Assembly (NCBI RefSeq): GCF_027580225.2
Contig: NC_073342.2
Span: forward strand, 15,449,001 to 15,513,000
Origin: Misgurnus anguillicaudatus
Lineage: Eukaryota; Chordata; Actinopteri; Cypriniformes; Cobitidae
Length of the DNA: 64,000 nucleotides
Direction of reading: 5' to 3'
This document shows, piece by piece, positions 14,250-26,636 of this stretch. The notes beneath the pieces are model-generated. The model was not told the origin of the DNA. It did no database searches and saw only the letters and a list, made by a program, of their open reading frames with translations. Made by a program: the position numbers and the translations under genes. Position 1 is the first letter of the stretch, and each line of letters begins with the position of its first letter.

Positions 14250-14804
14250 TTAAAGAGCACCTATTGTCCGATTCACGTTTTTACATTTCCTTTGGTGTGT
14301 AGGTGTGTATTAGTGCATGTTAACGATATGCAAAAAGTACAAGCCCCAAAGTAAACGATGATGCGAGTTATCGTGTATCGTAAATCTCTTTTCTTGGACT
14401 TCAACAAACACACGGATTGTAGGCAACAGTTTACTTCCTGGGATTGGATCATAATTCCTCCCGCTTCGGACTCACAGCCTGTAAATTAACTCCTGTAAGC
14501 ATTGCATTGAGACCGAATCTTTCAAACATGGTAAGGAGCGTCACATTTCCTGCTGACGTCAGAGGTATTCAGGCTAATTACAATGTACAGATTAGCTGGC
14601 CAATCAGGGACACGGGCGCTTTTCAAATCAATGAGTTTTGTACCAAATCCATGTGTTTCGGGAAGAGAGTGAAATCTGGAGCTACAAAAATGTACTGTAT
14701 GTGGAAAATCATGTGTTTTTTAACCACAAACCACGCAAACGCATTGTATTAAACCAAATACACAAAATAATGTTGTTTTTAGCAATGAAATAGGTGCCCT
14801 TTAA
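14250..14804. mobile_element. TTAA-flanked MITE, TTAAAGAGCACCTATT ends, 555 bp
   Basis: The left end ttaaagagcacctatt and the right end aataggtgccctttaa are inverted repeats with TTAA at both extremes. The 102-codon frame inside shows no transposase similarity that I can recognise. Confidence 0.75.
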
Positions 14805-14820
14805 CTAACATAACTAATGG

Positions 14821-15132
14821 TGCATTTCCACCAGCCGCGGTAGAGGCGGCAAAAATGCGCTATTCGCGCGTAGTTGGACGCTTGAACATTTGAGTTCACT
14901 CGCTTCATTCCCACGTGAAAGCCGAGCGTGAAATTCGAGTCATTCGAGACATTAACGCGGAAATTCGCATCATGGGAGGGGCTTCTGCGACTCCGCTGAG
15001 ACTCCGCCACTCCGCTCGCTTCCTGTAATCACGTCACTACTACAGCAAGGTCCTGATTGGTTAACATGGTGCAAATCCGCCGAAGTTCAGATTTTTCAAC
15101 TCGCGCATTTCCCGCGCCATTCGCGCCGCGAA
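14821..15132. mobile_element. MITE with CACCAG ends, copy 2 (truncated at a TA repeat)
   Basis: It shares ggtagaggcggc, cgcttgaacatttgagtt, catcatgggaggggcttctgc and gcaaggtcctgattggttaac with the copy at 7381-7779, with the interior reversed. The right end runs into a (TA)n tract at 15133-15150. Confidence 0.65.
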
Positions 15133-15149
15133 TATATATATATATATAA

Positions 15150-16360
15150 TTACTTTTTATTTTTTAAATATTTATTAACATAATCTAAGATGAATAAATG
15201 CTTCAGACATAACCGTCAGTTCATGCTAACTAACCGAGTAAACTAATGTTAACAAATGAAACCTTTTTGTAAAATGTTACCGACTCACTTTGTACGCTAA
15301 TCACAATATCAGATTTAGCTTAAGCCAATCGCGTTACTTCAATTTCAGATCTTACCTGACACATATGAATAATGCAATAATGCAAATAACACCTTGCAGA
15401 AATGCAATTAGTCATTCTGAACCTTTAGCCAGCACCTCCCTGAAAGCGCAAACAGACATCATCATTAATACCAAATTCCTATTTCAATGAGCAACAGAGA
15501 AAGGCATCAACGCATTTAATGCATTCGTCCCAACTTTCATCAGGCCAAATAAAGATCTCAGCGGGGCATTGGGACCTTCCAAGCCCGGGGAGACAGTGGA
15601 TCGCCCCGCTTTTAACTGATGAGCGTCCCGTCACATTTTAGGGAGGGAGACGTGACAGACTGACTAACCGCACAGTCAAAGGATTATTTTGGAGTTCGTT
15701 CAGAGAAGGAAAAGATGTAAGCCGTTTTAACGCGCGCACGTCCCCCATTGTGAGGGGAATAAAACAGCAGCCACATCGACAGTGGAATGAATAAATAATG
15801 CCATCTTAGAAACAAAGATAGAAAGATGGATAGAGAGAAAGAGAGAGACAGCGATGGAGAAAGATTAAAAAACTGAGTTTGCATGGCAAGGCCAGAAAAA
15901 GAACAATAGAAAGAGAGGTTTGAATAAGAAGGCAAAGCTTGAAAAACTAAGAGTGGGTAATAAAGAGGAGGTTCAAGACAAAAAAGTTGGAGAGGAATGC
16001 CAAAAAATATCTTGTGAGCGGCGATACAACATGTCCTAACCAGGCACGACATGGTAGGTTATCCAGCAATAAGCAATTTGTCTGTCCGCACTGTAGGCGA
16101 AAGTCTGCGCAATGCAGCACAATAAAAGCCAATCAGAACATAGTTGATGATTAATGTACAGGGGTTACCTGCCGTGGCAGTGCTGGAATACAAACCAAGC
16201 AATATGACATTTTTATTGTAGAACTAAGAAAAGTATGCATTTTATTTCTTACAATTATACTGTATATATAATTAACTAAAATATAATGGCAATTCAAAAT
16301 GGTTTCTTCTTTGCACAACCTGCAGAGTATTCCAGATTTTTTGTTGAACTACTAGTTGTA
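15150..16360. other. Apparently unique intronic sequence
   Basis: No exon or known repeat. The segment 15490-15680 is unusually GC-rich for this intron (aagcccggggagacagtggatcg is typical of it). A GA-rich tract lies at 15815-15855. Confidence 0.35.
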
Positions 16361-16363
16361 TGT

Positions 16364-17333
16364 GAAGAGTTTGGTTCCAAAACGCGATAAACTGCATTTT
16401 TGAAAAAAAATGAGTTACTGCCAAAATCAGTATTATATCAGGTCAGTATTTAAAAGTAAATAATTAATTTTACGCAAAATCCAATATCCGCCGTGCTATT
16501 CTGTCATCTTTTCTCCCTTTTTTCCCAACATGCGATAAACACCACTCCTCCTTTTTTTCAGAACGCAATAAATCCCACAGCGCACCATTCACGCAATGTA
16601 AACAAACAATCGCGGAGCGTTGAGAACACGGAATCTTAGTTTTCCTCATCTACTTTGTACTTTGTGATCAACAAACAAAACAAAATAATACTTTAATGGC
16701 ATTGATGAACCTGTGATGGTGTTCTGTGACGGAAAAGATTGTCATCAACATCTAATAATTTAAGCGAAGGTGCTTATCTCACGACAGCATCAAGCTTCTC
16801 ATGCTAACACATTGACCTTGGGCATTTTATGAAAAACTTTACATTATTTTACTCAAAGTCAACGAAAATCGAGCAGGACCAAAACATTTTACAGCTGATC
16901 GCTCTGAAAAACGTTAAGCAACGACGTCAAGTACGCTGCAATGACAGTGATCTTAATATGACAAAGTAAGTGTTTTGATTAATGACATTAATGTTTATTT
17001 TTTATCAGTGTGTACAACTGTTCAACTAAATGAATATAAAATGGTAAAGATGAATGCACATTTATATATTGAATTAATAGATTTCTAGCATTTTGAAACA
17101 AAAACTGTCATGGATTTATTGCATTTTGTGGAAAAAATAATTCGTTTTTATAATAAATATTTGAAAATCAAGTTATGGATTTGAATTTTTTATGTTGTTA
17201 TAATCTAAAGATGCTATGGGAAACTTTGTAACAGAAAATAGTGTTTTCATCTTGTCACTTTCTTGGTATAGAAAACACGTTTTTACCGAAATTTGTCAAA
17301 ATGGATTTATTGCGTGTTGGAACCAAACTCTTC
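16364..17333. mobile_element. MITE with GAAGAGTTTGGTTCCAA ends, 970 bp
   Basis: The left end is gaagagtttggttccaaaac and the right end ttggaaccaaactcttc, a 17-bp inverted match followed by the related cgcgataaa / tttattgcg. A further internal cgcaataaatcc copy is present near 16563. No coding capacity is visible. The class is undetermined. Confidence 0.75.
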
Positions 17334-17440
17334 ATATTCATATAACTGTGTAAATAAAATCTTTTTTTTATCATAAATTATTTTGTGCGGTACTATCTTG
17401 TTAAAGCTATAAAAGGAAAACAGATTAACTTATTAACACA

Positions 17441-17515
17441 GGGGGTTTTCAAAAAATGCTGTCAGACGAACCCCCTTGACCTAAATTATTTACTTAAGGC
17501 ACCCCCTGAGATTTA
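17441..17515. mobile_element. hAT-like end remnant (GGGGGTTTTCAAA)
   Basis: The words aggggg-ttttcaaa and acccccttgac followed by caccccctgag resemble the G-rich ends of the GGGGTTTTCAAAC hAT group. Only a fragment remains, with no boundary. Confidence 0.3.
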
Positions 17516-17879
17516 AGTAAATATTTCAACAATTTAATAGCACATTTGCATGTTTAACAGACACATTTTTCCTCCCTTTAAAAGTTTTTATCAGTAGTAT
17601 TTTACATAGTTATTGTTGTTATTATATTATATTATAGTTTATAAGTTTTAAATATGGATATTTTCTTACAAATTCTTATCAGTAACACTCAGAAGGCCTT
17701 TATTTAGCCCCTGGAGCTGTGTGGATTACGTCTTTGAAGGATGAATGCACCTCTTTGGGCTTCAAAGTCAGAAGTTGATCCCTGGTCCATGTTTACTGCA
17801 TTTAAATAACTTTTATTGTGTTCACCTGATAAAAGATAATCGTGTACACGAAGGATGGCTTGAGGGTGAGCAAATCGTG

Positions 17880-17990
17880 TTCGTGTATAGCTCAGTGGTA
17901 GAGCATTGTGTTTGCAGCGCAAAAGATCATAGGTTCAGGGAACATGACTACTAAAGAAATGTATAGCTTGAAATGCACTGGAATATATAT
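17880..17990 (+). mobile_element. tRNA-derived SINE, copy 1
   Basis: A tRNA-like head with A-box tagctcagtgg followed by tagagcattg, and a B-box-like aggttcaggga, is followed by aaatgtatagcttgaaatgcactg, a body shared with the other copies. There is no intact acceptor stem, so it is a SINE and not a tRNA gene. Pol III promoter boxes are partly preserved. Confidence 0.75.
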
Positions 17991-18157
17991 GCATATATAT
18001 AAATTATTGGGTAGTTTTCATTATTTGTTTCCAAATTTTTGACCAGTATACTGTAAAAATAGCATAAATACACTATATTACAGCTGCTCACACAATTAAA
18101 ACATATCAGGTAAGTGTAAATTTGTATGACAAAATTAAACCGTGAACTAAAATGCAC

Positions 18158-18565
18158 TTAAAGGAGACATATCATGAAAATCTGACTTTTTCCATATTTA
18201 AGTGCTATAATTGGGTCCCCAGTGCTTCTATCAACCTAGAAAATGTGAAAAGATTAACCCAGTAACTTGAAAAAATAGGTCATTGAAATTTGATGATGTT
18301 TGTGATGTCAGAAGGGGATAATACCGCCCATTAATTGGCACTATCCAACCAAAGCACTGCCATTTAGTGCCGAGATCAGCTCATTTGCATTTTAAAAGAC
18401 ACCCAAAATGGCAAATATTTGCTTGCACCTTCAAAGTGGCAATTTTAGCATGCTATAATAAATTATCTCTGGGGTATTTTGAGCTAAAACTTCACATACA
18501 TACTTCTGGGGACACCAAATATTTATTTGATATCTTTAAAAAGTCTTGTAAAATGTCCCCTTTAA
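18158..18565. mobile_element. TTAA-flanked MITE, TTAAAGGGG family, copy 2
   Basis: The ends ttaaaggagacatatcatg and aaaatgtcccctttaa are inverted. Inner words atcaacctagaaaatgtgaaaa, agctcatttgcat and tctggggacaccaaatattta are shared with copy 1. It is the most complete representative of the family in the window. Confidence 0.8.
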
Positions 18566-18577
18566 GTTTAGACTATA

Positions 18578-19303
18578 TTAACTCTTTCCCCGCCAATGAC
18601 GAGTTATCTCGTCAATTAGGAGAAACCATTTTCTTTCCAATGATTCTTTCCTGACAATTTTTTATGGTAATCTGTAATTCCCCTATTATCCACTCTTACC
18701 AAATTTATTAAAAAAATTAATGCAAAAACAAATTTTATCAATTTTAAACTCTGTGTATATTTAGATCATCGTTTTGAATCTGATCTCTAACAAAATTCCT
18801 TTACAAATAGATAAAACATTTTTATTTTCTCTAGGGTGACCATACGTGCCATTCTTCCCGGACACGTCCTGGCCAGGATTTCGGGTGCGTCTTCCGGAAG
18901 TCGTATTTGTTGACCGCATATGCCATTCGGTTAAAAACATTAGACATACAAACGTAGTTTCATTCTTACCTTAAAATGTAACGGTTGCTTTTCTGTGATA
19001 ATAATAATAATCCTCTATGACGTATTAGGTCGACAAATACAACTTCCGGAAGACACCCAAAATCCTGGCCAGGGCGTGTCTGGGAAGAATGGCACGTATG
19101 GTCACCCTATTTTTACGTTTGTTTGTTTGTTTGAAAGCAGAGGGTCTGTTCTTTCATTTGATATATTTGAATGTTTATATATTTATAGTAGAAAATTTTC
19201 CTGGAAGACATTTTGTGAAACTTTTGTGAAAATCACTAAAAAAATGCTGTCAGGCAACTTTAAAAAAAAAAGGGAATGGCAGGCAGGGCAGGGAATGAGT
19301 TAA
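18578..19303. mobile_element. TTAACTCTTTCCCCGCC MITE, copy 1, with nested insertion
   Basis: The left end ttaactctttccccgcca and the right end ggcagggaatgagttaa lie between TTAA sites. Next to the left end is gacgagttatctcgtc, a short palindrome typical of the family. The copy is split by the MITE at 18832-19109. Related copies lie at 26637-27071, 44581-44975 and as a fragment at 36090-36362. Confidence 0.8.
18832..19109. mobile_element. Palindromic MITE with TAGGGTGACCATACGTGCC ends, 278 bp
   Basis: The left arm tagggtgaccatacgtgcc is the complement of ggcacgtatggtcacccta at the right. Longer arms pair through ttcttcccgg, ctggccaggat, gtcttccggaagt and gtatttgtcgac-like segments. It interrupts the surrounding TTAACTC MITE. 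No clear target duplication. Confidence 0.8.
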
Positions 19304-19304
19304 A

Positions 19305-20110
19305 AAACTGTGACCAAAACAAAACAACAAAAACAAAATGAATACAACTGCAAGTGGTTTGTAAAAAGCAATCTTTCTTTGAAGGCTTTGCTTACAGTAA
19401 GTGACATTTCGGTGCAGGGGGCTTCATTGAGGAGCAGGTGGATTTTAATGGGTTATTCTCTGGTCTTTCTCTGCCATCCTCACAGGAATAACCTTTACAA
19501 CTTACAACCATCCCTGAAGACACATTGTGTCCTCTCCCATATCAGCCAATGAAAAAACCCTCCTCCAAAAATCCACACAGCAACCTTTCTTTTCACCACA
19601 CATGGCCAGTAGACACATGAAAGCAAATACCTCACTTCAAAAAGCAGGTAGACCAAAGCCGGTTGAAAGCAATAGCCTCTTGTATTGATTTCTTTGTCTT
19701 TTATCTAAAGTGGGCTGAAAACAAATTTCCTTCAGCAGATAGGGTACCAAAAAACAAGGAATAAACATGCAGCAACAGCACGTTCAACAGTGAGACTTTT
19801 ACCGCAAGGGCCGTAGAGTTTTCAAAGCTTTACTGCTAAAGATTTTCGTTAAAGTCAACATCGGGTCAGAATTGACCCTGTTTACCTCATTAATAGAAGT
19901 TGATGGTCCTACGGTACATAATTTATCGCTTCAAAGTATTTAAGAGAGAAAATGTTTGCCTTCGTAATTCAAAAAAACTCGCTCAAGTGAACCAGTAATT
20001 TAGGCACGCCCTTTTATTTATAAAACTACACCCTACAAATATACATTTATACCACTGAGGGCATAACAGAGATATGAGCAGCAGAATCACTTATGAGCTG
20101 AACTTGATGC
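19305..20110. other. Unassigned intronic sequence
   Basis: No exon, RNA gene or repeat recognised. Confidence 0.35.
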
Positions 20111-20543
20111 TTAAAAGAAAACACAATTTTTTTTCAACATTTTACTATGTTCTTACATCAACTCAAGATGAATTAATAAATATCTATCTTTTTTCAATGC
20201 GTGCACTTTTAATCTCTGTACAGCCCTTCTTGAATGTGTTAGCATTTAGCCTAGCCCCATTCATTCCTATGGTTCCAAACAAAAGTTTTATTTTGTGTCA
20301 CCATACTTACTCGTGTAAGTACGCATGTAACAGTCTTTAAATAGGGAAATCTTGGAAGTGTTTGGTGGCATCCCTGTTTGGAGCCATAGGAATGAATGGG
20401 GCTAGGCTAAATGCTAATATATTCAAAAAGCGCTGTACAAAGATTAAAAGTGCACGCATTGAAAAAGATAGGTTTGTATTAATTAATCTAAGTTGAGGTA
20501 AGAACATAGTAAAATATTAAAAAACGGTTATGTTTTCCTTTAA
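20111..20543. mobile_element. Palindromic TTAAAGGAAAACACC MITE, copy 1
   Basis: The arms pair over most of their length: atgttcttac / gtaagaacat, caatgcgtgcactttt / aaaagtgcacgcattg, gcatttagcctagcccc / ggggctaggctaaatgc. The second copy is at 56793-57378. Frames inside are arms of the palindrome. Confidence 0.8.
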
Positions 20544-20644
20544 CTTCAATGATCCATACCAAGTATGGGCTTTCCTGTGAACACGCACAATGACTGACGA
20601 TAATGTCTCTACAAAGTTTATAAATAAATTAATACAGCCTAAAT

Positions 20645-20960
20645 TTGTCCAACGCAATCACATTGCAATTAATATTAATCTTAATTCGTATTAATCTGTA
20701 TGACCACATTTGTAAGTTTTGTACATTATTCGTAAGTTTTCACCCGTGTGACGTTGCGGTTAAGGGTGGAGTTTCATTATTGTTGTATTTTTTTTATTGT
20801 TATTCGTTTCATACGAATTATACGAACTAGCCAACTCGTAAAATATGTACGAATTCCCATAAGATCCGGCTGGTTTGGTATAATACTTCAACTCTCTTTT
20901 TCCATTCCGATAAGACGAATCAACTTTCTGGATGGTCGAATTAATAAATGTATAAAATTA
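20645..20960. mobile_element. Remnant of the CGTACGAATT / ATGAGA MITE family
   Basis: Words gtaagttt, acgaattatacgaactagcc, aactcgtaaaatatgtacgaa and cccataagat resemble the complete copy at 37583-37788. Boundaries are not clear. Confidence 0.45.
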
Positions 20961-20964
20961 TGTA

Positions 20965-22255
20965 CAGAATGGAGAGCATAAACCAATCGCAAAGTGCTAA
21001 ATTAGCAAGTCAAACATTGCTGACATTTGATCGATGAAGAGTGATACTTTTGTTTGACAAAACATAACCGTCTCTCTCTGCCAGCTGCCAGGGTATCCAT
21101 TGATCCAGAAGAGCAAAAATGCATTTATTAGCACTTGAATCCTTAAGGAACTCAAGTTATGGCTCCAGTAGGTCTGTGGAAGCATAGCGCTGATGTATAA
21201 ATCATCCACGTCAAATGTTTGGGGCATAAAACAGGGGAAATTGATCAGAACACTGATGCTTTGTTTCTGGGGACCTGACCCGCTTCTTTGTGTCGGGAAT
21301 GGCACGTCTGAAAGTCTCAGGGTTTTTTGGCTCATAAAAGTCAGTGCTGTGTGAAGGCCACACACTAGGACCCGAAAAAAACCCAATGGCATTACTGTAG
21401 TTATCTGCCTGCCTTCTGGGTCACATTCAACAGCTATTGGCAGAACATTCTGGCTCTATAAATCACATATACAGTTCGTGAATGCCCATAGGCGTTCAGA
21501 GAAAGACATACCAATATGTGTTGACCAATCAAACAGTGCCCCCAGTATCTTAAAGGGTAGTGCATCCAAAATGAGAAACGGTGACCGTGTACTGACCCTC
21601 ATGTTTTTTTGTATAACATGTTTTTGGACAAGCGCTAATGTCCAGGTTTTCCGAAGGCTGACGTGAAAGACCATTCCAACACGACCTACTCAAGTCTTCA
21701 CAGTGGATATATGTTTTGACAAATACATGGCATAAAGAGTTTTCAAACATTCCCGGAGCGTTCCAGTGACACATATAAATTTGTATATGCGTCGGTTTAT
21801 GACAGCGAGAAAATAAGAAGTGCATTTGCAGGCCGTGATGGACAGCTCAAATTGGGGCGCGCTGTGTCGAGGTGACAGTACGAGATTCAATGTCCTTTCC
21901 ACAGCTCACCGGCAGGAAATTGGGAAATAACAGACCTGTCACATTCGTGCCATTGAGCATTCATTAAGTAAATCATCTCTCTGCCTTTCTTTCCCTCTCT
22001 TTTGGTTTCTCCATTTCATTCATCTCCACGACTCAGCCCTACCTCAAACAACCTTTGTTTATTCTGTACACACAACAAAGGGTTCGACGACTGTCTGAAC
22101 GAGGAATCCGACAGAATGAGAATTTCAACAGGCAAATGGTTTAGCCAATTATCCAAAGAAGTCATTTCAGTCAAGCGATCTGAAACAACATATATGTTAT
22201 ATATATATTTAATGATTCTTAACTTGAATCTTTTTTATCACAAGACAGGACTTTC
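20965..22255. other. Unassigned intronic sequence
   Basis: A 131-codon minus frame (20997-21392) and smaller frames around 21456-21900 have no family resemblance or splice context. No repeat recognised. Confidence 0.35.
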
Positions 22256-22258
22256 ACT

Positions 22259-23190
22259 ATATGGGTGATTCTCACGAAACCATTGAAACACCACGGCACT
22301 AATGATTTTAGCTTTAAAATGTGTAATATAGTAACATTAAAAAGCATCAGAATTAACACAATACTGTGTTCTACCTTGCACAATGTGTGATTTCAACATA
22401 AGAATTTATTATTGTAAATTTTATCTAATTTTCTGCTGAAATTCTCATTACCGCAATGTGTCTGGCTGTGTTTGAACATGCGTTATGTTGTAATTTAATC
22501 AAATTAACACAAAAATATTAAGAAAAAAAATAAACGGATGTTTTGCTAGACTACTTTAGATGACAGAAAAAATATTTACTGAATATTCATGTATAATAAT
22601 AATGAAGAAAAATTAGGAAAATGATGTGTCCATGCCTCATGTTCTCATCCTCCGCAACACTTTTTGAGAACAATTTAAGCACACATACAGAATTTTAATA
22701 AAGTTTGATTTTGAGTGACCAAGCACATGGACCAGTTACTTCAAGATGGCTACCAGGTAAGATCATTTTTTTACAGTTAATTTGAAATATTGTCTTGTCA
22801 GAATGCTTACACGACATTTTGATTATCATTACCGCAACAGATGCTTATTAAATGTTAATTTAATTAATAGAAGCATAATACTTTGATTTTAAATGCATGT
22901 GCAGAATCTCCAAATTATGTTCTTTCAGGTTTGTCATGTCATTTTGAAAATATGTCAGTGTTGATGTTTTCTGACTGTTGCGGTAATGAGATTTTTTAGG
23001 ACAAATTTTTAAAATTATGTTACAAAAAGTGTTAAATGATAAGTAAAAGTTTTTAAATGAATGTTCCCATTTACTCCAGACTTTGTTTTTCAATGTCTGG
23101 TGACTGGTGGGAAAAAAGTAAATTTAAGCAATTTTTACATTTTCATGCTTGACATTTTTAAAACCAAGTTTTCGTGAGAATCACCCATAT
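22259..23190. mobile_element. MITE with GGGTGATTCTCACGAAA ends, copy 1, about 930 bp
   Basis: The left side atatgggtgattctcacgaaa and the right side tttcgtgagaatcacccatat are exact inverted repeats. Inner words ctcattaccgcaa, ctcatcctccgcaacac and caagatggctaccagg recur inverted at 49900-50640. No coding capacity. Confidence 0.8.
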
Positions 23191-23633
23191 ATTAAGCATG
23201 GCACTTTCTTACATTCACCGTAAAGCATCTTGTTAACATCGATAGTCTTGATGTACTGTAATGCAACCTAGTCATTACATACAAACAAGTAATGTGACCT
23301 GCATTTTTCAAACCGCAACCCCCAAGACTGCTTAGTAGCACACTGCAGGGATCTTTATCATTCTTAACTATGCATGATAGGCCCGAGCATCTTCTGAATA
23401 AGGAGGCTATAAGGAGCAACCATGATATGGGTCAGAGCAACCAAATGCACAAAATGCATTGTTCTCATTTGCTGAACACGGTCTACTTAGGAAGATTTAC
23501 TGCTTACTGCACATGAACAGGAGAACCCAATCTGTCTTTAGCTGTGTAAGTGTGAATGGGTCTGAAGGAACAAACAATGAACTTTCAAATGGGGTGTTTA
23601 ATCAGAAGGTTGCATAAAGCCAGCAGAACTTAC

Positions 23634-23705
23634 ATGTAACGCAGGTTAGGGTTCTTCGCAAACGCTCGCGACTGAATCCCACGTAGGTTGCAGTTCACAA
23701 TGCTC
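23634..23705 (-). CDS. ntrk3: ntrk3 (TrkC) next LRR exon, 72 bp
   Basis: On the minus strand the acceptor is ttctattccag and the donor is gtaagt. The first G completes the leucine codon left by the 75-bp exon; 23 full codons follow, and the exon ends in AT, the start of an isoleucine codon. The peptide reads SIVNCNLRGIQ then SRAFAKNPNLRY. Mammalian TrkC has RAFAKNP-LRYI at the equivalent place, and 72 bp is the usual length of a Trk LRR exon. It encodes one leucine-rich repeat of the extracellular domain. The NCNL segment puts a cysteine where I recall NSGL in mammals; a cysteine in this LRR position is structurally acceptable. The following exon (LSSNRLT-type repeat) was not found at lower coordinates, so the next intron is at least 23.6 kb. 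Confidence 0.93.
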
Positions 23706-25452
23706 CTGGAATAGAAATCATAAATAAAGATTAGGACGTTACGAGAACAATGATCACACTTTAAACCAAACTATTCTCTTAGTGAGCACAATTTCACAAC
23801 GCGACTATTTATTAATCGAATTATCCACATATATATTTTGGCTACCCCCCAATATATCACTTAAATTCATTATAGATACTTAAAGTACTGAATAGGCTTT
23901 AAATTAAAGGAAGAAATATATTTTATTTGATTTAACTTAGGTGACATTGTGGCAAGTTTTGTATGTATTTTTAGAAGCTGCATCTCAATTAGCATGTAGA
24001 CCATTCTTTATATATATGTACAATTATGCTAATGTCCTCCACCGTTAGGTTGCTCTGATTAGCCTTAAAACATTCTGAAAAGATCTCATTTAAAGCAAAT
24101 CATGGGTCTAAAAGGTGGTGAGCTGGGAAAAAGAAGTGTGAAGGACCAGTTCACGTTCATCATTTTAAATGGATCTGACAGCAGCTAAGGGCTAACCGGG
24201 CTGCTAATTGCTAGCAGCGGTGTCAAAAAGGGAAACGTGGAAATAAAAGGAGAAAAACATCATCTAATCTTCTCTTACAATTTATCTTCTCCCCTCAAGG
24301 AATGTCATTAAGGGCACAATATCATCAAGAGCCCGCATCCATGCTCCCAGACTTATTTACCCAGGCAGCTGGAATCAATTACGTGTATTGAAGACATTTT
24401 TTCTATTGGCATTTCTGAGATGTTTATTTGCATGAGTACCCTCATCTATTGTCATTACAGACACGTGTCTAAGCGAATACATCAATGCGTTTCTTTTAGC
24501 GTGTGGTTGGAAATGAATGCCCAACAAACACGACGCTAAACATGGATAATTATCTCAATTTGATTGGAAACATAAATTGTGGTCTCAAGCCAGACGAGAT
24601 GTGTTCTGAAAAGGACAACTATGTGTTAAATTATCCTTTAACTCAGACTTAAATTACACTCTAAAGAACTAAAATTTTTCCCTTGACTTCAATCATTTAG
24701 AAGATAGGAGCTAGCGGGTTCCCAAAAATTATATGCAGTTACACAAAAATGAATCATGTATGCATGCACTTTCTCTTTAAAATTACGTATATATGAATAT
24801 ACCACTTTTCTATAATTTGATTAATAAATACATGACCAAAAGAAAATGTAAACAAATGGTTTAAAAATGAATTCAACTGTTTTCTGTGCCTCATTGATAT
24901 AAACAGGGACCTTATTTGCACTGACAAATATAAAAGCTTTTATAAGAGGAGTGCTATTTTAACGTATTCAACTATTGCTGCATTCGCGTCATGTCGTAGT
25001 TGCAGTAATTACAAGATAACAACCTGTGATGTTCTACTTAAGACATCTTTTTCATACTCGGAAATGATCTGTTTCTGTGGCAACACACCAATTTGAATGC
25101 ATTTCATTTATGTTCGCATTAATTTTGCAGTACGATATTAGTCTACATTGACAATAGCAAATGATATGAACTATTAAACCAAAACAATTAAGACATAATC
25201 ACTTAACTACTTTTCACTCCTCAAGTTGACGGCAATCTTAGTGTTTCTGTTTGCACATAACACTGAGGCGTTCAGTGATAAAAGTCAGAGTTTACAGGTT
25301 GTAAAAAAATATGAGTATGAATGTCGAATTCTGTTATTACGATAATTCCAACATGACATGAATACACCTGAGATTAGGAATGTGTAAAATTCCTGCAACT
25401 TCTTGGATAACTTCACTTCAAAATTAAAGCTCCTTTTTTCCAGCAAAATAGA

Positions 25453-25560
25453 AAAGGGGTTTTCAAACAGGGATACGAAGACCCCCAGGGGGCCCTCAGA
25501 AAGTCTCAGACAAAAAAGATAAAGCAAAAATTTATAAAAAAAAAAAAAAAATCTTATGAC
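25453..25560. mobile_element. hAT-like end remnant (GGGGTTTTCAAACAGGG)
   Basis: The words aggggttttcaaacaggg and gacccccagggggccctcag match the G-rich left end common to fish hAT elements. A poly(A) tract follows at about 25533-25551. No right end found. Confidence 0.5.
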
Positions 25561-25618
25561 AAAAAAGTTTCATTTGTCCTTAGCACTAATTTCTTGCTAC
25601 ATACATAATTGTTTATAC

Positions 25619-25678
25619 ACTCACCTAAAGGATTATTAGCAAGACCTGTTCAATTTCTCATTAATGCAATTATCTAAT
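25619..25678 (+). mobile_element. Tc1-like terminal fragment
   Basis: The words cacctaaaggattattag and cctgttcaatttctcattaatgcaatta match the inner and terminal sequence of the Tc1-like element at 46972-47765, read from its right end inward. The fragment stops exactly where the hAT end at 25680 begins. Confidence 0.7.
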
Positions 25679-25679
25679 C

Positions 25680-25990
25680 CAGAGGTCCCCAACCACCGGG
25701 TCGCGACCCAGTACCGGGTCGTGGACAAGTTGCCACCGGGTCGCAAGTACGTCCCGGAATTTTTTTTATAATAGCCACGTAATAGCTTAATCGGGTATTT
25801 TGTACTTTAAGAGCCGACTTCAAATAACATCGATCATTTCCACTGTTGTACAGAGTCGCGCTCTCTCTTTTTCTTGGTCTCTCTCTCTCTACCAGCGCAT
25901 CAGCGATCACATTGCTGTCATGAGTTTTGAGCATACAGTACTTCTAAAACACAATCGATCAAAGAATTGCAGAGTTATAACTTTATGAAT
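25680..25990 (+). mobile_element. hAT element 5' portion (CAGAGGTCCCCAACC end)
   Basis: The end cagaggtccccaaccaccgg followed by repeated ccgggtcg words is the recognisable left terminus of a hAT family. No matching right terminus (ggttggggacc) occurs nearby, so the copy is truncated or its right part is unrecognised. The right limit given here is approximate. Confidence 0.55.
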
Positions 25991-26636
25991 AATTTGCAAA
26001 TGTACCTCGCAAATCATGTAAATACGCGGAGACGTTCAACTGTGTGACATGGACATCGCAAATGACTGAAAAGTCATTATTTTATTCTTCTTTAAAACAA
26101 CTTCAGAATTATCCAGCGATCGTGGCACCATGATCATAATAAACTATTAATCATATTTTAACGGCTGTGCTTTTAACGTAGGTTTGAAAAGGAACCTAAA
26201 CTGTCAATCATCATTAAAATCATATGGTAAACGTGAGCCTCTGCGCCCAGCCGCAATTCTTCTGGCATCTCTCCTCCTTCACTGCATTTTTTTTTTGTTC
26301 TGTTACTTGGACTTGGGGCTCGAGCCCGACCAAGATTCGAGCTGCCTCCGAGAACAGCAAGCCAAGTTCATTTACCATTAATTATTAAGACTAAATGGAC
26401 AGGTAAACTAGTGAAACAATGAAAGTAAAAAAACAATCCGCCAAAATATGGTTTTACACATCTATAGAAAATATACTATAAATAAAGCAATTATTCATTT
26501 TCCTAATGCAAGGTTATGTTTATTCCGTTTAAAACGTTATACATTTCAAAAAGAAAATTTTCTGCATTTTCATACTACAGTGCCATTTATCTCACTCATT
26601 GGGGCTTATCAAACACAGTATAAATCTTTATTTTTA

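Noticed and set aside
17884..17945. tRNA gene
   Set aside because: A-box and B-box-like words are present, but the stems do not form and a SINE body follows.
20997..21392. 131-codon minus frame as a gene
   Set aside because: No recognised protein similarity, no splice sites at its ends and no codon pattern I can support.
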